DNA from: Mycolicibacterium parafortuitum | GTDB taxonomy: Bacteria; Actinomycetota; Actinomycetes; Mycobacteriales; Mycobacteriaceae | Direction of reading: 5' to 3' | Assembly: GCF_002086815.1 (NCBI RefSeq) | Contig: NZ_MVID01000025.1 | Location: forward strand, 47,132-111,131 | DNA length: 64,000 nt | Part shown: positions 1-8,612 of the stretch, in pieces | Layout of the letters: each line of letters begins with the position of its first letter | Position numbering within the stretch: the first letter of the stretch is position 1 | Translations under genes and position numbers: made by a program | Notes under the pieces: model-generated | What the model saw: the letters and a program-made list of their open reading frames with translations, nothing else | What the model was told of the DNA's origin: nothing | The model's database searches: none

Positions 1-446
1 CCCAGGCCGGCCACGCCGGCGCGCGCCAGGCGTGAGGTGATGTTGATGATGGCGCCGCCGGTGCCGGTCGTCATCACCCGGGCCGCCGCCTGCAGCATCC
101 GGATGGCGGCGACCACGTTGGTCTCCAGCGTCGTGCGGATCTCGTCGGCGGGCACGCTCAACAGATCGCCGGTGTGGTCGATCGCCGCGTTGTTGACCAA
201 CACGTCCACGGTCCCGAAGTGCTCCACCGCCCGGGCCGCGATCTGTTCGGGCCCTTCGGGTTCGGTGAGGTCGGCGCCGACGAACAGCGCCCGGGTGCCG
301 AGTTCGGCGACCAGCGCGGTCCCGCGTTCCGCGGACCGGCCGACGACGACGATGTTGAGTCCGTCGGCGTGCAGGCGCCGGGCGATCTCGGCTCCGATGC
401 CCGAGGTGGCTCCGGTGACGATGGCGACGAGTGGTTGGGCGGTCAA
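1..446 (-). CDS. SDR-family oxidoreductase (5' part only, cut by window edge)
   Basis: About 148 N-terminal residues of a short-chain dehydrogenase/reductase, an NAD(P)-dependent enzyme with a Rossmann fold. The N-terminus reads LTAQPLVAIVTGATSGIGAE, giving the TGxxxGIG cofactor motif; a VNNAA motif follows near residue 85 and the INITSR segment near residue 135. The catalytic YxxxK lies beyond the edge. I chose the TTG start at 446 because AAGGAG (455-460) sits 8 nt upstream; there is no ATG nearby. It is transcribed divergently from the GntR gene at 589, and the 14-bp operator-like inverted repeat at 499-512 lies between them. Substrate unknown. Confidence 0.85.
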   Translation of the reverse strand, partial: MTAQPLVAIVTGATSGIGAEIARRLHADGLNIVVVGRSAERGTALVAELGTRALFVGADLTEPEGPEQIAARAVEHFGTVDVLVNNAAIDHTGDLLSVPADEIRTTLETNVVAAIRMLQAAARVMTTGTGGAIINITSRLARAGVAGL

Positions 447-498
447 GGTAGAGACTCCTTCAGGCAACGGGTTTGGATTGGGGCGAGTTGGGATAGCA

Positions 499-512
499 GA
501 TTGTCAACAATC
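499..512. promoter_or_regulatory. GntR/FCD-type operator candidate, copy 1
   Basis: GATTGT-CA-ACAATC is a perfect inverted repeat with 6-bp arms in the divergent region between the SDR gene and the GntR regulator. The reverse complement of exactly these 14 bases recurs at 10667-10680. The form (TTGTnnACAA) fits sites bound by FCD-subfamily GntR repressors. A possible -10 for the GntR gene, TATAGT, lies at 537-542, which puts the site just upstream of its -35 region. Confidence 0.6.
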
Positions 513-588
513 TTAGTAGACTGTAGCCACCCTATGTATAGTTCGGATCGGCCGCACCCCCAGCGGTTCGGAATCGGGAGGGAGGTTC

Positions 589-1278
589 ATGGCTACAAAG
601 CCCGCGCTTGCGGAGGTCAGCCCGATCGAGCCGGTGGACATCACCGCCGTCATCGCGACGCGTCTGCGAGATCTGCTCGGAGAGGGCAAGTTCGCGCCCG
701 GAGAGCAGCTCACCGAAGCCTCGATAGCGGCCGCGTTCCAGGTGTCCCGCGGCCCGGTCCGCGAAGCGCTCAAACGCCTGACCGAACAGGGGCTGCTCGT
801 GTCGGAGCGCAACAGGGGCGTGTTCGTCCCCGTGCTCACCGACGACGACGTCCGCGACATCTACCGGCTCAGGGGCGCGGTCGAGTCGGCCGCACTGGCG
901 GAGTTGGTGCACCGGCCGCGGCCCGAGGTCTTCTCCCATCTGTGGGGAATTCTGGGCCGCTATCGCAAGGCGCTGCAGGCCCGCGACTGGGAGACCGCGG
1001 ACGAACTGGACATGATGTTCCACCGCGAGCTGGTGTACTCCTCCGAGAGCCGCAGGCTGATCCACGCCTTCGACACCGTCGTCGTCGAGACCCGGATGTG
1101 CATGCGGTACATGCTTTTCGGCCATGAAGCGCACCCCGACATGGACACCTGGCACGCGGACATCCTGGAGGCCGCCGAACGCGGCGATCTCGAAGCGGCC
1201 AACCGCGCGCTGGAGTTCCACAACGCGACGGTGATCGCGGATTTCATCAAGCGGCCGTCGGCCGAGACTCCGGAGTAA
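589..1278 (+). CDS. GntR-family transcriptional regulator, FCD subfamily
   Basis: 229 aa. Residues about 20-85 form the winged helix-turn-helix, with the GntR hallmark VSRGPVREALKRL followed by GLLVSERNRGVFV. Residues about 90-220 are an all-helical FCD ligand domain; the segments LDMMFHREL, HADILEA and EFHN supply the Asp/His set that binds a metal in many FCD proteins. Such regulators usually sense small carboxylic acids or amine-derived metabolites. GGGAGG lies a few bases before the ATG. The amidase gene follows 51 bp downstream in the same direction, so co-transcription is likely. It is the best candidate to bind the inverted repeat at 499-512 and its identical partner at 10667-10680, but that assignment is inference. 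Confidence 0.9.
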   Translation: MATKPALAEVSPIEPVDITAVIATRLRDLLGEGKFAPGEQLTEASIAAAFQVSRGPVREALKRLTEQGLLVSERNRGVFVPVLTDDDVRDIYRLRGAVESAALAELVHRPRPEVFSHLWGILGRYRKALQARDWETADELDMMFHRELVYSSESRRLIHAFDTVVVETRMCMRYMLFGHEAHPDMDTWHADILEAAERGDLEAANRALEFHNATVIADFIKRPSAETPE

Positions 1279-1329
1279 CGCGTCGCGCCGATGCGACGTA
1301 CGCCCGGAACCTGAACGGAGCCATAAGGA

Positions 1330-2796
1330 ATGGGATCGTCGGTGGCCGACGTGCGTGACACGGGCATCCTCGGTGCGCTGGTACAGGCGCAACAACGCGG
1401 CGAGGTGTCGGCGGTCGAACTGACCCAGATGTCGCTGGATCGCATCGAGGCGGCATCCGGACTCAACGCCGTCATCCGCGTCGACGCGGACCGCGCGCTG
1501 CGGACGGCGGCCGACATCGACCGACGGCGCGGGCGAGGCGAGGCACTCGGCGCGCTGGCCGGCGTTCCGGCTCTCGTCAAGGACAACATGGATGTGCGTG
1601 GCCTGCCGACCACGCACGGCTCGCTGCTCTGCGCGCAGGATTCGCCGGCACTCGACGACGACGCCGCGGTGGCGCGGCTGCACGCCGCCGACGCCGTCGT
1701 CGTCGGCAAGACCAACCTGTCCGAGTTCGCGATGGAGGCGATCAGCGACAATCTCGTCTTCGGCGCCACCCACAACCCGTGGCGGACCGGGTTCTCCCCG
1801 GGCGGTTCCAGTGGAGGATCCGCGGCGGCGTTGACCGCCGGTCTCGCAGCGGTGGCCACCGGGACCGACGGCGGCGGCTCGGTACGCATCCCCGCGAGTC
1901 TGTGCGGACTGCTCGGGCTCAAGCCGACCAGCGGGGTGACCGGGGCACGGCCGGCCCGGTTGCCGATCGAACTGTCCTCGGCCGGCCCGTTGGCGACGAC
2001 GGTGGCCGACCTGCGCACGCTGGCCGAGCTGACGCTCGGACCGGTCCACGGAGATCCGTCGTGCGTCTACGGCCCCGACGCGTCGATCGCCACGCAGCCG
2101 CTGGGCACGGTGTTCGCGACGACCCGCATCGCCGGCTCGCGTGGCCTCGACGCGGCGGTCGAAGCGGTGTTCGTCAGCGCGGTGGAGGCCTTCGGCCGTG
2201 CATTCGGTCGTGAGATCCATTGGCTGGCGCCGGGAGTGCTCGATGAGGACGCCGACGAGGTGTGGGCGGCGATCTACGCCCCCGAGGACGTGTTCGCCGT
2301 CGGTTCCCGGCGCCTGCGCGATGAGTACGAGCTGTTGGACCCTCGGGTCCGGGAGTGGGTGGACCGCGGACTGAGCTCCGACCTCGACGGCTACCTCGCC
2401 GCCAGGAACGCGCGCAACCGCTACGTCCTGTGCCTGGACGAGCTGCTCGACGGCGCCAACGTGCTGTTGACCCCGACGGTCACCGCGGGTCCCTATCCGG
2501 CCGCGGGCGCCGGAGAGGCCGACGGCGAACTGATGCCCATCGACCTCTTCAACACCGCTGCACTGAATCTCACCGGGCACCCCGCGTTGACCGTGCCCGC
2601 CGGGATGGTGGACGCCGTGCCGTTCGGCCTGCAGCTGGTCGGCCCGCGCGGGGCCGACCTGTGGCTCGTCGAACTCGCGGGAACCTGGGAACGCCATCAA
2701 CCGTGGCCGTTGACCGCGCCCGGATTCGACGCGTTCCTGCCCGCGGCTGCGCTCACCCACGCACTCACGTTGGCGCCGAGATCGGCGACGGCGTAG
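1330..2796 (+). CDS. Amidase signature family amidohydrolase
   Basis: 488 aa, a normal length for the family, which hydrolyses carboxamides to acid plus ammonia or amine. The catalytic triad is visible: Lys in VPALVKDNMD (about residue 83), the cis-Ser in the SPGGSSGGSAAAL glycine/serine-rich stretch (about residues 156-168) and the nucleophile Ser in GTDGGGSVRIPAS (about residues 178-190). GatA and plain amidases share this signature; there is no gatC or gatB next door, so a free-standing amidase is more likely. CGGAG lies 9 nt before ATG; a GTG four codons in is an alternative. It shares the regulator's transcription unit. Its last 100 bp overlap the 3' end of the convergent deacetylase gene. 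Natural substrate unknown. Confidence 0.9.
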   Translation: MGSSVADVRDTGILGALVQAQQRGEVSAVELTQMSLDRIEAASGLNAVIRVDADRALRTAADIDRRRGRGEALGALAGVPALVKDNMDVRGLPTTHGSLLCAQDSPALDDDAAVARLHAADAVVVGKTNLSEFAMEAISDNLVFGATHNPWRTGFSPGGSSGGSAAALTAGLAAVATGTDGGGSVRIPASLCGLLGLKPTSGVTGARPARLPIELSSAGPLATTVADLRTLAELTLGPVHGDPSCVYGPDASIATQPLGTVFATTRIAGSRGLDAAVEAVFVSAVEAFGRAFGREIHWLAPGVLDEDADEVWAAIYAPEDVFAVGSRRLRDEYELLDPRVREWVDRGLSSDLDGYLAARNARNRYVLCLDELLDGANVLLTPTVTAGPYPAAGAGEADGELMPIDLFNTAALNLTGHPALTVPAGMVDAVPFGLQLVGPRGADLWLVELAGTWERHQPWPLTAPGFDAFLPAAALTHALTLAPRSATA

Positions 2797-3794
2797 CCGC
2801 CCTCCAGGATGGCCAGCACCGGGCAGCCGAGTTGCCCGAAGGCCGCTCCGATCGCGGCGTAGTCCTCGGTCGTGAGCAGTGCGTCGCCGGCCGGATCGTC
2901 GCGGTAGGTGTCGAAGCCCAGCGACACGATGACCGCATCGGGCCGCTGGGCTGAGGCCGCGGTCAGCGCCGAATCCACCAGGCCCAGGTATCCCGCGCCT
3001 TCGATCCCTTCCGGCAGAGGCAGATTCAGGTTCGCGCCGCGGCCCGCGCCGTGTCCGGTCTCGTCGGCGTACCCGGTGAAATACGGGAAGCAGCGGTCGG
3101 GGTGCCCGTGCAGGGAGGTGTAGAACACGTCCTCGCGTTCGTAGAAGATCGCCTGGGTGCCGTTGCCGTGGTGGAAGTCGATGTCGACGATCGCGACCCT
3201 GTCGGCACCCTGGTCGCGCATCCACTGTGCCGTGACCGCGGCATTGTTCAAATAGCACCCGCCGCCGAACACGTCGGTCGAGACGTGGTGTCCCGGTGGC
3301 CGGCTGAGCGCGACGGTGAGCGGCACGCCGGCCATGGTGTGCGCCGCCGCGGTCACCGCTGTGGCCACCGCGCCGAGTGCCGCGTCGAAGGTGTCGGGGC
3401 CGATGCCGGTGATGGTGTCGAAGCAGTACCGGCCGAACGCCCCGGCCTGATGGGGTTGCTTCACCGCAGACGTCGGCGCGTGCAGCCCAGGATGAGCGAA
3501 CGTGTCGGCGAAGATCAACTCGACGTCGTCGCCCGGCGCGGCCTGTTCGGTCCAGGCCTTCGCCAGGAACGCGACGAGGTCGGGATCGTGGACGCGGCCG
3601 ATCGCTTCGGTCACGGCCGGTTCCGCCGGGGGCTGCATCCGAACCCGGCTGTCGGCGCGCAGCGCCTCTTCGACCGCGCCCATCCGGGCCACGGTGTCGA
3701 ATGCCGGGATCGGGCGGCCGCACTGCACCTCCACCTGCGGGCGGTGACCGACATGCGCGGGGCAGGTGACGACGGGAATCGAGGTGTCGGTCAT
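2697..3794 (-). CDS. Acetylpolyamine amidohydrolase (histone deacetylase fold)
   Basis: 365 aa zinc hydrolase of the arginase/deacetylase superfamily. Visible motifs are RPPGHHVS (paired active-site His), GGCYLNNAA, DIDFHHGNGTQ (Asp and His zinc ligands), SLGFDTYRDDPAG (third ligand Asp) and EGGYA (catalytic Tyr), so all expected catalytic residues are present. The GFDTYRDDPAG form is typical of bacterial acetylpolyamine aminohydrolases rather than acetoin-utilisation proteins. Its ATG overlaps the stop of the upstream SDR gene (ATGA, 3791-3794), placing it last in the transporter operon. Expected reaction: acetyl-amine to free amine plus acetate in the cytoplasm. With the gamma-glutamylation genes on the other strand, this suggests deacetylation of imported acetylated polyamines. 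The 3' end overlaps the amidase gene by 100 bp. Confidence 0.87.
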   Translation of the reverse strand: MTDTSIPVVTCPAHVGHRPQVEVQCGRPIPAFDTVARMGAVEEALRADSRVRMQPPAEPAVTEAIGRVHDPDLVAFLAKAWTEQAAPGDDVELIFADTFAHPGLHAPTSAVKQPHQAGAFGRYCFDTITGIGPDTFDAALGAVATAVTAAAHTMAGVPLTVALSRPPGHHVSTDVFGGGCYLNNAAVTAQWMRDQGADRVAIVDIDFHHGNGTQAIFYEREDVFYTSLHGHPDRCFPYFTGYADETGHGAGRGANLNLPLPEGIEGAGYLGLVDSALTAASAQRPDAVIVSLGFDTYRDDPAGDALLTTEDYAAIGAAFGQLGCPVLAILEGGYAVADLGANVSAWVSAAAGRNASNPGAVNGHG

Positions 3795-4642
3795 TCGGTG
3801 GGCCTTGTCTCTGGGTGGGGCGGCGTCTCTGGGTGGGGTGCCGTCTCTGCGGGTGCGGGGTATCCGCGCTCCTCGGCGATCGAGTTCCCGCCGTCGACGA
3901 CGAGGACCTGACCGGTGACGTAGGACGCGGCGGCGGAAGACAGAAACGCCACGACGGCGGCGACCTCGTCGGGGTGGCCGGGCCGCCCGACCGGGCAGGC
4001 CGCGCCCATCAGGCGTTCGTGGTCGGTGGCCGAACCCGTCGCGATCCAGCCTGGCGCAACTACATTCGCGGTGATGCCCTGGCGGGCGTGGTCGATCGCG
4101 ACCGACCGGGTGAGCCCGACGATCGCGGCTTTGGCGGCGTGGTAGGCGGCGTCGCCACCGTAGGCCATCACCGCGCCGGACACCGAGCCGACATTCACGA
4201 TCCGGCCGAAGCGTTGCGCCACCATCGGTTTCAGCGCCGCGCGGGTCACGAAGAACGTGGTGTCGAGGTTGCGGGCCAGCGCGGCGTGCCACTGGGCGGC
4301 TGTGGTCTCGTGTGCCGCCGTCTGCTCCTCGGCGCCGGTGGTCGACACCATCCCCGCGTTGTTGACCAGGACATCGAGCCGGCCGGCCCACGCCAGCGTG
4401 TCGGAGACGAGCCGTTCGGCTTCGCCGGGATCGGTCAGGTCGCCGACGAAGCCGAGGACCTGTGCGCCGGCGGCGGTCAGCTCGGCCACCCGCTCGTCGA
4501 TCCGGTCGGTGGTCGCCGCGACGACCACCGCATGCGTCGCCGCCAGCGCACGCGCCGAGGCGAATCCGATGCCGGTGGGGCTGCCTGCGCCGGTGACGAT
4601 CGCGACGGGCTGTGGCCCGGTGCCGCCGGGAATCCCTGTCAC
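3791..4642 (-). CDS. SDR-family oxidoreductase in transporter operon
   Basis: 283 aa classical short-chain dehydrogenase. The cofactor motif is TGAGSPTGIGFA near residue 15, VNNAG near residue 93, the Ser of the active site in VNVGSVSG, YHAAK as YxxxK, and VAPGWI after it. The GTG start at 4642 overlaps the stop of the upstream permease (GTGA), and its own stop overlaps the deacetylase start (ATGA), so translation is probably coupled. The C-terminus has a tail with the repeat PHPET-PPHPET that arises from a tandem repeat in the DNA at about 3810-3850. Probably oxidises or reduces an alcohol/ketone intermediate of the amine-degradation route; substrate not deducible. Confidence 0.88.
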   Translation of the reverse strand: MTGIPGGTGPQPVAIVTGAGSPTGIGFASARALAATHAVVVAATTDRIDERVAELTAAGAQVLGFVGDLTDPGEAERLVSDTLAWAGRLDVLVNNAGMVSTTGAEEQTAAHETTAAQWHAALARNLDTTFFVTRAALKPMVAQRFGRIVNVGSVSGAVMAYGGDAAYHAAKAAIVGLTRSVAIDHARQGITANVVAPGWIATGSATDHERLMGAACPVGRPGHPDEVAAVVAFLSSAAASYVTGQVLVVDGGNSIAEERGYPAPAETAPHPETPPHPETRPTE

Positions 4643-5634
4643 AGCGCGATTCTGGGGTCGGCGGCGGCCTGCAGGATGTCCACCACGGTGTTGATGACCA
4701 CGTAGCCGGTGGCCAGCAGCAGCACCACCCCGGCAATCGCCGGGAAGTCGTCGACCGGGATGCTCAGCGCGACGTACTGCCCCAGCCCCGGCCACGCGAA
4801 CACGCTCTCGACGACCAGGACGGCGGCGAACATCAACCCGAGCTGCAGGCCGGCCATCGACAGCGCCGGGCCGACCGAGTTGCGCACGACATGCCGCGTC
4901 ACGATCGACATCTCGTTGAGCCCGACCACCCGTGCGGTCCGGATGTGATCCGAGGTCAGCGTCGTCAGGATCGACGACCGCAGCACCCGTCCGATGGCCA
5001 GCGCGGGCGCCAACGCGAGGACGGTGGCGGGCAGCAGCAGATGGGTCCAGGCGTTCGACAGCACGTCGAATCGACCGTGCACCAACGCGTCCAGGGTGAG
5101 CAGGCCGGTCGGCCCGTCCGGCGCACCGGACACGCTGCTGCGGCCCGTGGCCGGCAGCCAGCCGAGATACTTGTAGAACACGATGATCCCTGCGATGGCG
5201 ACGAGGAAGGACGGGATCGCCCCACCGACGGTCAGCAGGGCCCGGAATACGCGGCCGCCCGGCCAGCGCATCGCCGATGCGACGGCGAACAGGACGGCCA
5301 TGATCAGCGCGATGCCGAAAGCCGTGATCGTCAGCTCCGCGGTCGCCGGGATGAACATCGCCAGATCCGTCTGGACCGGTCGCCCAGTGCGCAGCGACAC
5401 CCCGAGGTCGCCCTGCACGACGCCGGCGAGGAAGCGGCCGTACTGCACCGGCAGCGGGTCGTTGAGACCGAGCTGTTCCCGGGTCGCGTCGACGACCTCC
5501 TGACTGGCTCCCGCGCCGAGCCGGGTTCGGATCGGATCGCCGGTGGCGAACTGCTGCAACCAGAACAGCACGCCAGTGAGGATGACCATGATCAGCGCGG
5601 CGGCGCCGATGCGCTTGAGGATGAGGGCGAACAT
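4639..5634 (-). CDS. ABC transporter permease, DppB/OppB type
   Basis: 331 aa inner-membrane permease. It starts with the typical MFALILKRI amphipathic stretch and first membrane helix, then the DppB-type extracytoplasmic region with GLNDPLPVQYGRFL, and further helices from about residue 95 to the end. The EAA-like cytoplasmic loop is recognisable at RTARVVGLNEMSIVTRHVVRN. AGGAG precedes the ATG. The gene is 11 bp after the partner permease. The two permeases, the double ATPase and the binding lipoprotein make a complete peptide/nickel/opine-type (PepT) importer. Within this island the cargo is more likely an amine derivative than a dipeptide, but the sequence alone does not show it. Confidence 0.9.
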   Translation of the reverse strand: MFALILKRIGAAALIMVILTGVLFWLQQFATGDPIRTRLGAGASQEVVDATREQLGLNDPLPVQYGRFLAGVVQGDLGVSLRTGRPVQTDLAMFIPATAELTITAFGIALIMAVLFAVASAMRWPGGRVFRALLTVGGAIPSFLVAIAGIIVFYKYLGWLPATGRSSVSGAPDGPTGLLTLDALVHGRFDVLSNAWTHLLLPATVLALAPALAIGRVLRSSILTTLTSDHIRTARVVGLNEMSIVTRHVVRNSVGPALSMAGLQLGLMFAAVLVVESVFAWPGLGQYVALSIPVDDFPAIAGVVLLLATGYVVINTVVDILQAAADPRIAL

Positions 5635-5645
5635 GCTGACTCCTT

Positions 5646-6506
5646 CTAGCGTCGCCGGACGAAGGTGTTGAGCCCGTCGCCGCTCACGGTCGCGACGAGC
5701 GAGAGCAGACCGACCGCGACACCGGGGACGACCGGGATCCACCAGTTGCTGAGCAACGACGACATCGTGCGTGCGGTGTCGGCTCCGAGTTCGGCTGCGG
5801 GGGCGGGGGCGCCGAGCCCCAGGAACGACAGTGCCGCCAGCGTCAGGATCACGTTGCCGACGTCCTGGCTCGCCGCGACGACCGAGGACGGGATGACACC
5901 GGGGACCACGTGGCGCACGACCAGCGACACCGATCCGGCGCCGGCGAGCCGCGCCGCCTCGACGTGCGGCCGCGCGGTCAGCGCGACGACCTCGCCGCGC
6001 ACGATGCGCGCGTAGTACGGCCACCACACGACCGAGACCGCGATCAGCGTGTGCAGCAGTCCGGGGCCCAGCGCGGCGACGATCGCGACCGCGAGGACCG
6101 GGGCGGGCAGGGCGAGGAATCCGTCGGTGATCCGCATCAGGACGGTGTCGACGAGACCGCCCCTGGCGCCGGCGACAAGTCCGACGAGACCGCCGACGAA
6201 CAGCCCGATCGCGACGATCACCAACGCCGACAGCCAGCTGGAATGGATGCCGAAAAGCGTGCGGCTCAACAGGTCCCGGCCGCTGTCGTCGGTGCCGAGC
6301 AGATGGCCGGCGCTTCCCGGAGCCAGCATCGGCGCCCCGGCGATCTCCGTCGCGGTGTAGGGCGCCAACACCGAGGCGAACACCGCGATCGCGGTGATGA
6401 GGGCGAACGCGCCGACCGCCGCGTAGGCGCCCGCCTGGTTCAGCGAGCCGATCCTGCGCCCGGTGCGGGTCCGCGCGAGCGGATTGATCACTGTGGCGAC
6501 GGCCAT
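5646..6506 (-). CDS. ABC transporter permease, DppC/OppC type
   Basis: 286 aa. The N-terminal membrane helix (about residues 25-50) is followed by LLGTDDSGRDLLSRTLFG, the hallmark of DppC/OppC permeases, and the EAA loop reads VEAARLAGAGSVSLVVRHV. Its ATG shares one base with the stop codon of the ATPase gene (TGATG, 6504-6508), and GGGAGG lies upstream inside the ATPase gene. In most Dpp/Opp operons permease B precedes C; here the order is binding protein, ATPase, C, B. Confidence 0.9.
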   Translation of the reverse strand: MAVATVINPLARTRTGRRIGSLNQAGAYAAVGAFALITAIAVFASVLAPYTATEIAGAPMLAPGSAGHLLGTDDSGRDLLSRTLFGIHSSWLSALVIVAIGLFVGGLVGLVAGARGGLVDTVLMRITDGFLALPAPVLAVAIVAALGPGLLHTLIAVSVVWWPYYARIVRGEVVALTARPHVEAARLAGAGSVSLVVRHVVPGVIPSSVVAASQDVGNVILTLAALSFLGLGAPAPAAELGADTARTMSSLLSNWWIPVVPGVAVGLLSLVATVSGDGLNTFVRRR

Positions 6507-8533
6507 CACATACCTCCCGGACGGATACAGGCGACGCGACGCGAATCGCCTTGGGGCAGATCGCGCCAATCGGGCGGCAGGGCGAGCCGGACCAGCAATT
6601 GCGGATCCGCGCACGCATCCTGCGCGACCGCGCAGCGCGGGTGGTACTCGCACCCCGGTGGTGGCGCGACCGGGGATGCGGGCTCACCGGTGACCGCGGG
6701 CACCGTGCGGCCGAACCCGGGGACCGACGCGATCAGGGCCTCGGTGTAGGGATGCTGCGGGGTGGCGATCAACGCCTCCGCGTCCCCGAGTTCGACGATG
6801 CGGCCCAGATACATGACGGCGATCCGATCGGCCACCACCCGTGCCACGGCAAGGTCGTGGGTGACGAACACGACGGTGATGTCGAACTCCTCGCGCAGCT
6901 GCGCGATCAGGTTCAGCACCGTCGCCGCCAGCGAGACATCCAGGGCGCTGGTCGGCTCGTCACAGAGCAGCACCGACGGTGGGACCACGGTGGCGCGGGC
7001 CAGGGCGACCCGCTGCCGCTGTCCACCGGAGAGTTCGTGCGGACGCGCGTCGAACACGCTGTCCGGCAGGCCCGATCGCTCAAGCGCCCGCAGTGCCTGT
7101 GCCTTGCGTTCGTTGGCGGCGACCCCCTGGTTGCGCAGCCGCTCGCACAGCATCGAGCCGACCGTCAGCCACGGCGTCAGCGAGGAGCCGCTGTCCTGGA
7201 ACACCATCTGGGTCGGAGCCGCGATATCGCGTTCGAACGTGCCCTTGTGCGGGGTCAGCCCGGCCATCACCCGCAGCAGGGTGGACTTGCCGGAACCGGA
7301 TTCGCCGACGATGGACAGGCATTCGCCGCGGCGCAGGTCCAGATCGATGCCGCGCAGCGCGCGGAAGGCGGGCTGGCGGCGGCCTTTCGCGCGGCGCTGC
7401 CGGAAGCTCACCTGGACGTCGCGCAGCGAGATGACGGTGTCGTTCTCATCGAATGCCGTTGCACGGAAGCCGGTTTCGAGGGTGGGTGCGGGGGAGGGGT
7501 CGGGCAGCAGCTGAGTCGCCACGGTCGCAGTCTCTGCGTGGCAGGCCACCAGGTGTTCGGTGCCGACGTCGGCGAGTGCCGGGATCTGGGTCCGGCACGC
7601 GTCGTGGGCCAGCACGCATCGCGGCTCGAACGAACATCCGGCCGGCATGGCGCGCGGGTCGGGCACTCCGCCTGCGAGTGCGGGGAGCGGCTGGTCGCGG
7701 CGGGTGTCCAGCGACAGCCGGGAGCGCAGCAGGCTGACCGTGTACGGGTGCGACGGGGAGTTCAGCACCTGTTGCGTCTCGCCCTGTTCGACGACCCGGC
7801 CGGCGTACATCACCGCGATCCGGTTGCTGATCTGCGCGGCCACCCCGAAGTCGTGGGTGATCAGCAGGATGCTGCAGCCGAGGTCGTCACGCAGGTGCGC
7901 CAGCAATGACAGCACCTGGGCCTGCACGGTGACGTCGAGCGCGGTCGTCGGTTCGTCGGCGATCACCAGCGACGGATTGGACGCGATGGCCATCGCGATC
8001 ATCACCCGCTGCCGCAGGCCGCCGGAGAGTTCGTGCGGGTAACGGCGCATCCGGCCCTCCGGATCCGGGATCTGCACCGCCTTCAACAGCTTCAGTGCGG
8101 CCTCGCGGGAACCCGCGGCCTCGGTGACCTGCTTGCCGATCGTCATCGTCGGATCCAGCGAGGTCATCGGGTCCTGGAACACCGCACCGAGGTGCTCCCG
8201 GCGGCACTGCCGCCGCGCGCCGGGGGAGGCGGTGACCATGTCGGTACCGGCCACCTCCGCGCTTCCCGACAGGTTCGGCCGGGCCGAATCGGGGAGCAGC
8301 CCCAGCAGCGAGTTCCCGAGAACGCTCTTGCCCGAACCTGATTCGCCGACCAGGCCGAGGATCTCGCCCGGCCGGATCTCCAGGTCGATGCCCCGCAGGA
8401 CCTCGGCCTCGTACCCGTTGCGGGTCAGCCGGACCCGCAGGTCACTGGTCGAGACGATCGGGGCGGCGACGGCGCCGCGCGAAACCTCGGGCGCTGCGTG
8501 CGGCCCGGACGTGAGCGCGTCCCGGGATGTCAT
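6506..8533 (-). CDS. Fused double ATPase of a Dpp/Opp-type ABC importer
   Basis: 675 aa carrying both nucleotide-binding domains (DppD-DppF fusion). First domain (about residues 25-330): Walker A GESGSGKS, signature LSGGLRQR, Walker B LVIADEPTTALD, then the oligopeptide-type C-terminal extension with GCSFEPRC and a later Cys. Second domain (about 360-675): GESGSGKST, LSGGQRQR, LLCDEPTSALD, and GCEYHPRC. Both domains look catalytically intact. I chose ATG 8533; GTG 8545 is four codons earlier. An 11-bp stem-loop at 8578-8605 separates this gene from the binding-protein gene and could lower expression of the downstream genes relative to the binding protein. Confidence 0.92.
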   Translation of the reverse strand: MTSRDALTSGPHAAPEVSRGAVAAPIVSTSDLRVRLTRNGYEAEVLRGIDLEIRPGEILGLVGESGSGKSVLGNSLLGLLPDSARPNLSGSAEVAGTDMVTASPGARRQCRREHLGAVFQDPMTSLDPTMTIGKQVTEAAGSREAALKLLKAVQIPDPEGRMRRYPHELSGGLRQRVMIAMAIASNPSLVIADEPTTALDVTVQAQVLSLLAHLRDDLGCSILLITHDFGVAAQISNRIAVMYAGRVVEQGETQQVLNSPSHPYTVSLLRSRLSLDTRRDQPLPALAGGVPDPRAMPAGCSFEPRCVLAHDACRTQIPALADVGTEHLVACHAETATVATQLLPDPSPAPTLETGFRATAFDENDTVISLRDVQVSFRQRRAKGRRQPAFRALRGIDLDLRRGECLSIVGESGSGKSTLLRVMAGLTPHKGTFERDIAAPTQMVFQDSGSSLTPWLTVGSMLCERLRNQGVAANERKAQALRALERSGLPDSVFDARPHELSGGQRQRVALARATVVPPSVLLCDEPTSALDVSLAATVLNLIAQLREEFDITVVFVTHDLAVARVVADRIAVMYLGRIVELGDAEALIATPQHPYTEALIASVPGFGRTVPAVTGEPASPVAPPPGCEYHPRCAVAQDACADPQLLVRLALPPDWRDLPQGDSRRVACIRPGGM

Positions 8534-8577
8534 GCCAGAGGGCACCTTTCATAGGAGAACGACGATGCGACCGGTGG

Positions 8578-8605
8578 TGATGGGCACCGCTGGGGGTGCC
8601 CATCA
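8578..8605. other. Intercistronic stem-loop after the binding-protein gene
   Basis: Perfect 11-bp arms TGATGGGCACC / GGTGCCCATCA with a 6-nt loop (8589-8594), just after the stop codon of the solute-binding protein gene (minus strand) and before the ATPase gene. No U-run follows on the minus strand, so it looks like a 3'-end stabiliser or partial attenuator rather than a full intrinsic terminator. Confidence 0.6.
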
Positions 8606-8612
8606 CCGGAGG

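Noticed and set aside
532..3723. Very long open frame on the minus strand opposite the GntR and amidase genes
   Set aside because: Antisense shadow of high-GC coding sequence: Arg/His/Gly-rich translation without domain motifs, while the plus-strand frames carry clear GntR and amidase signatures.
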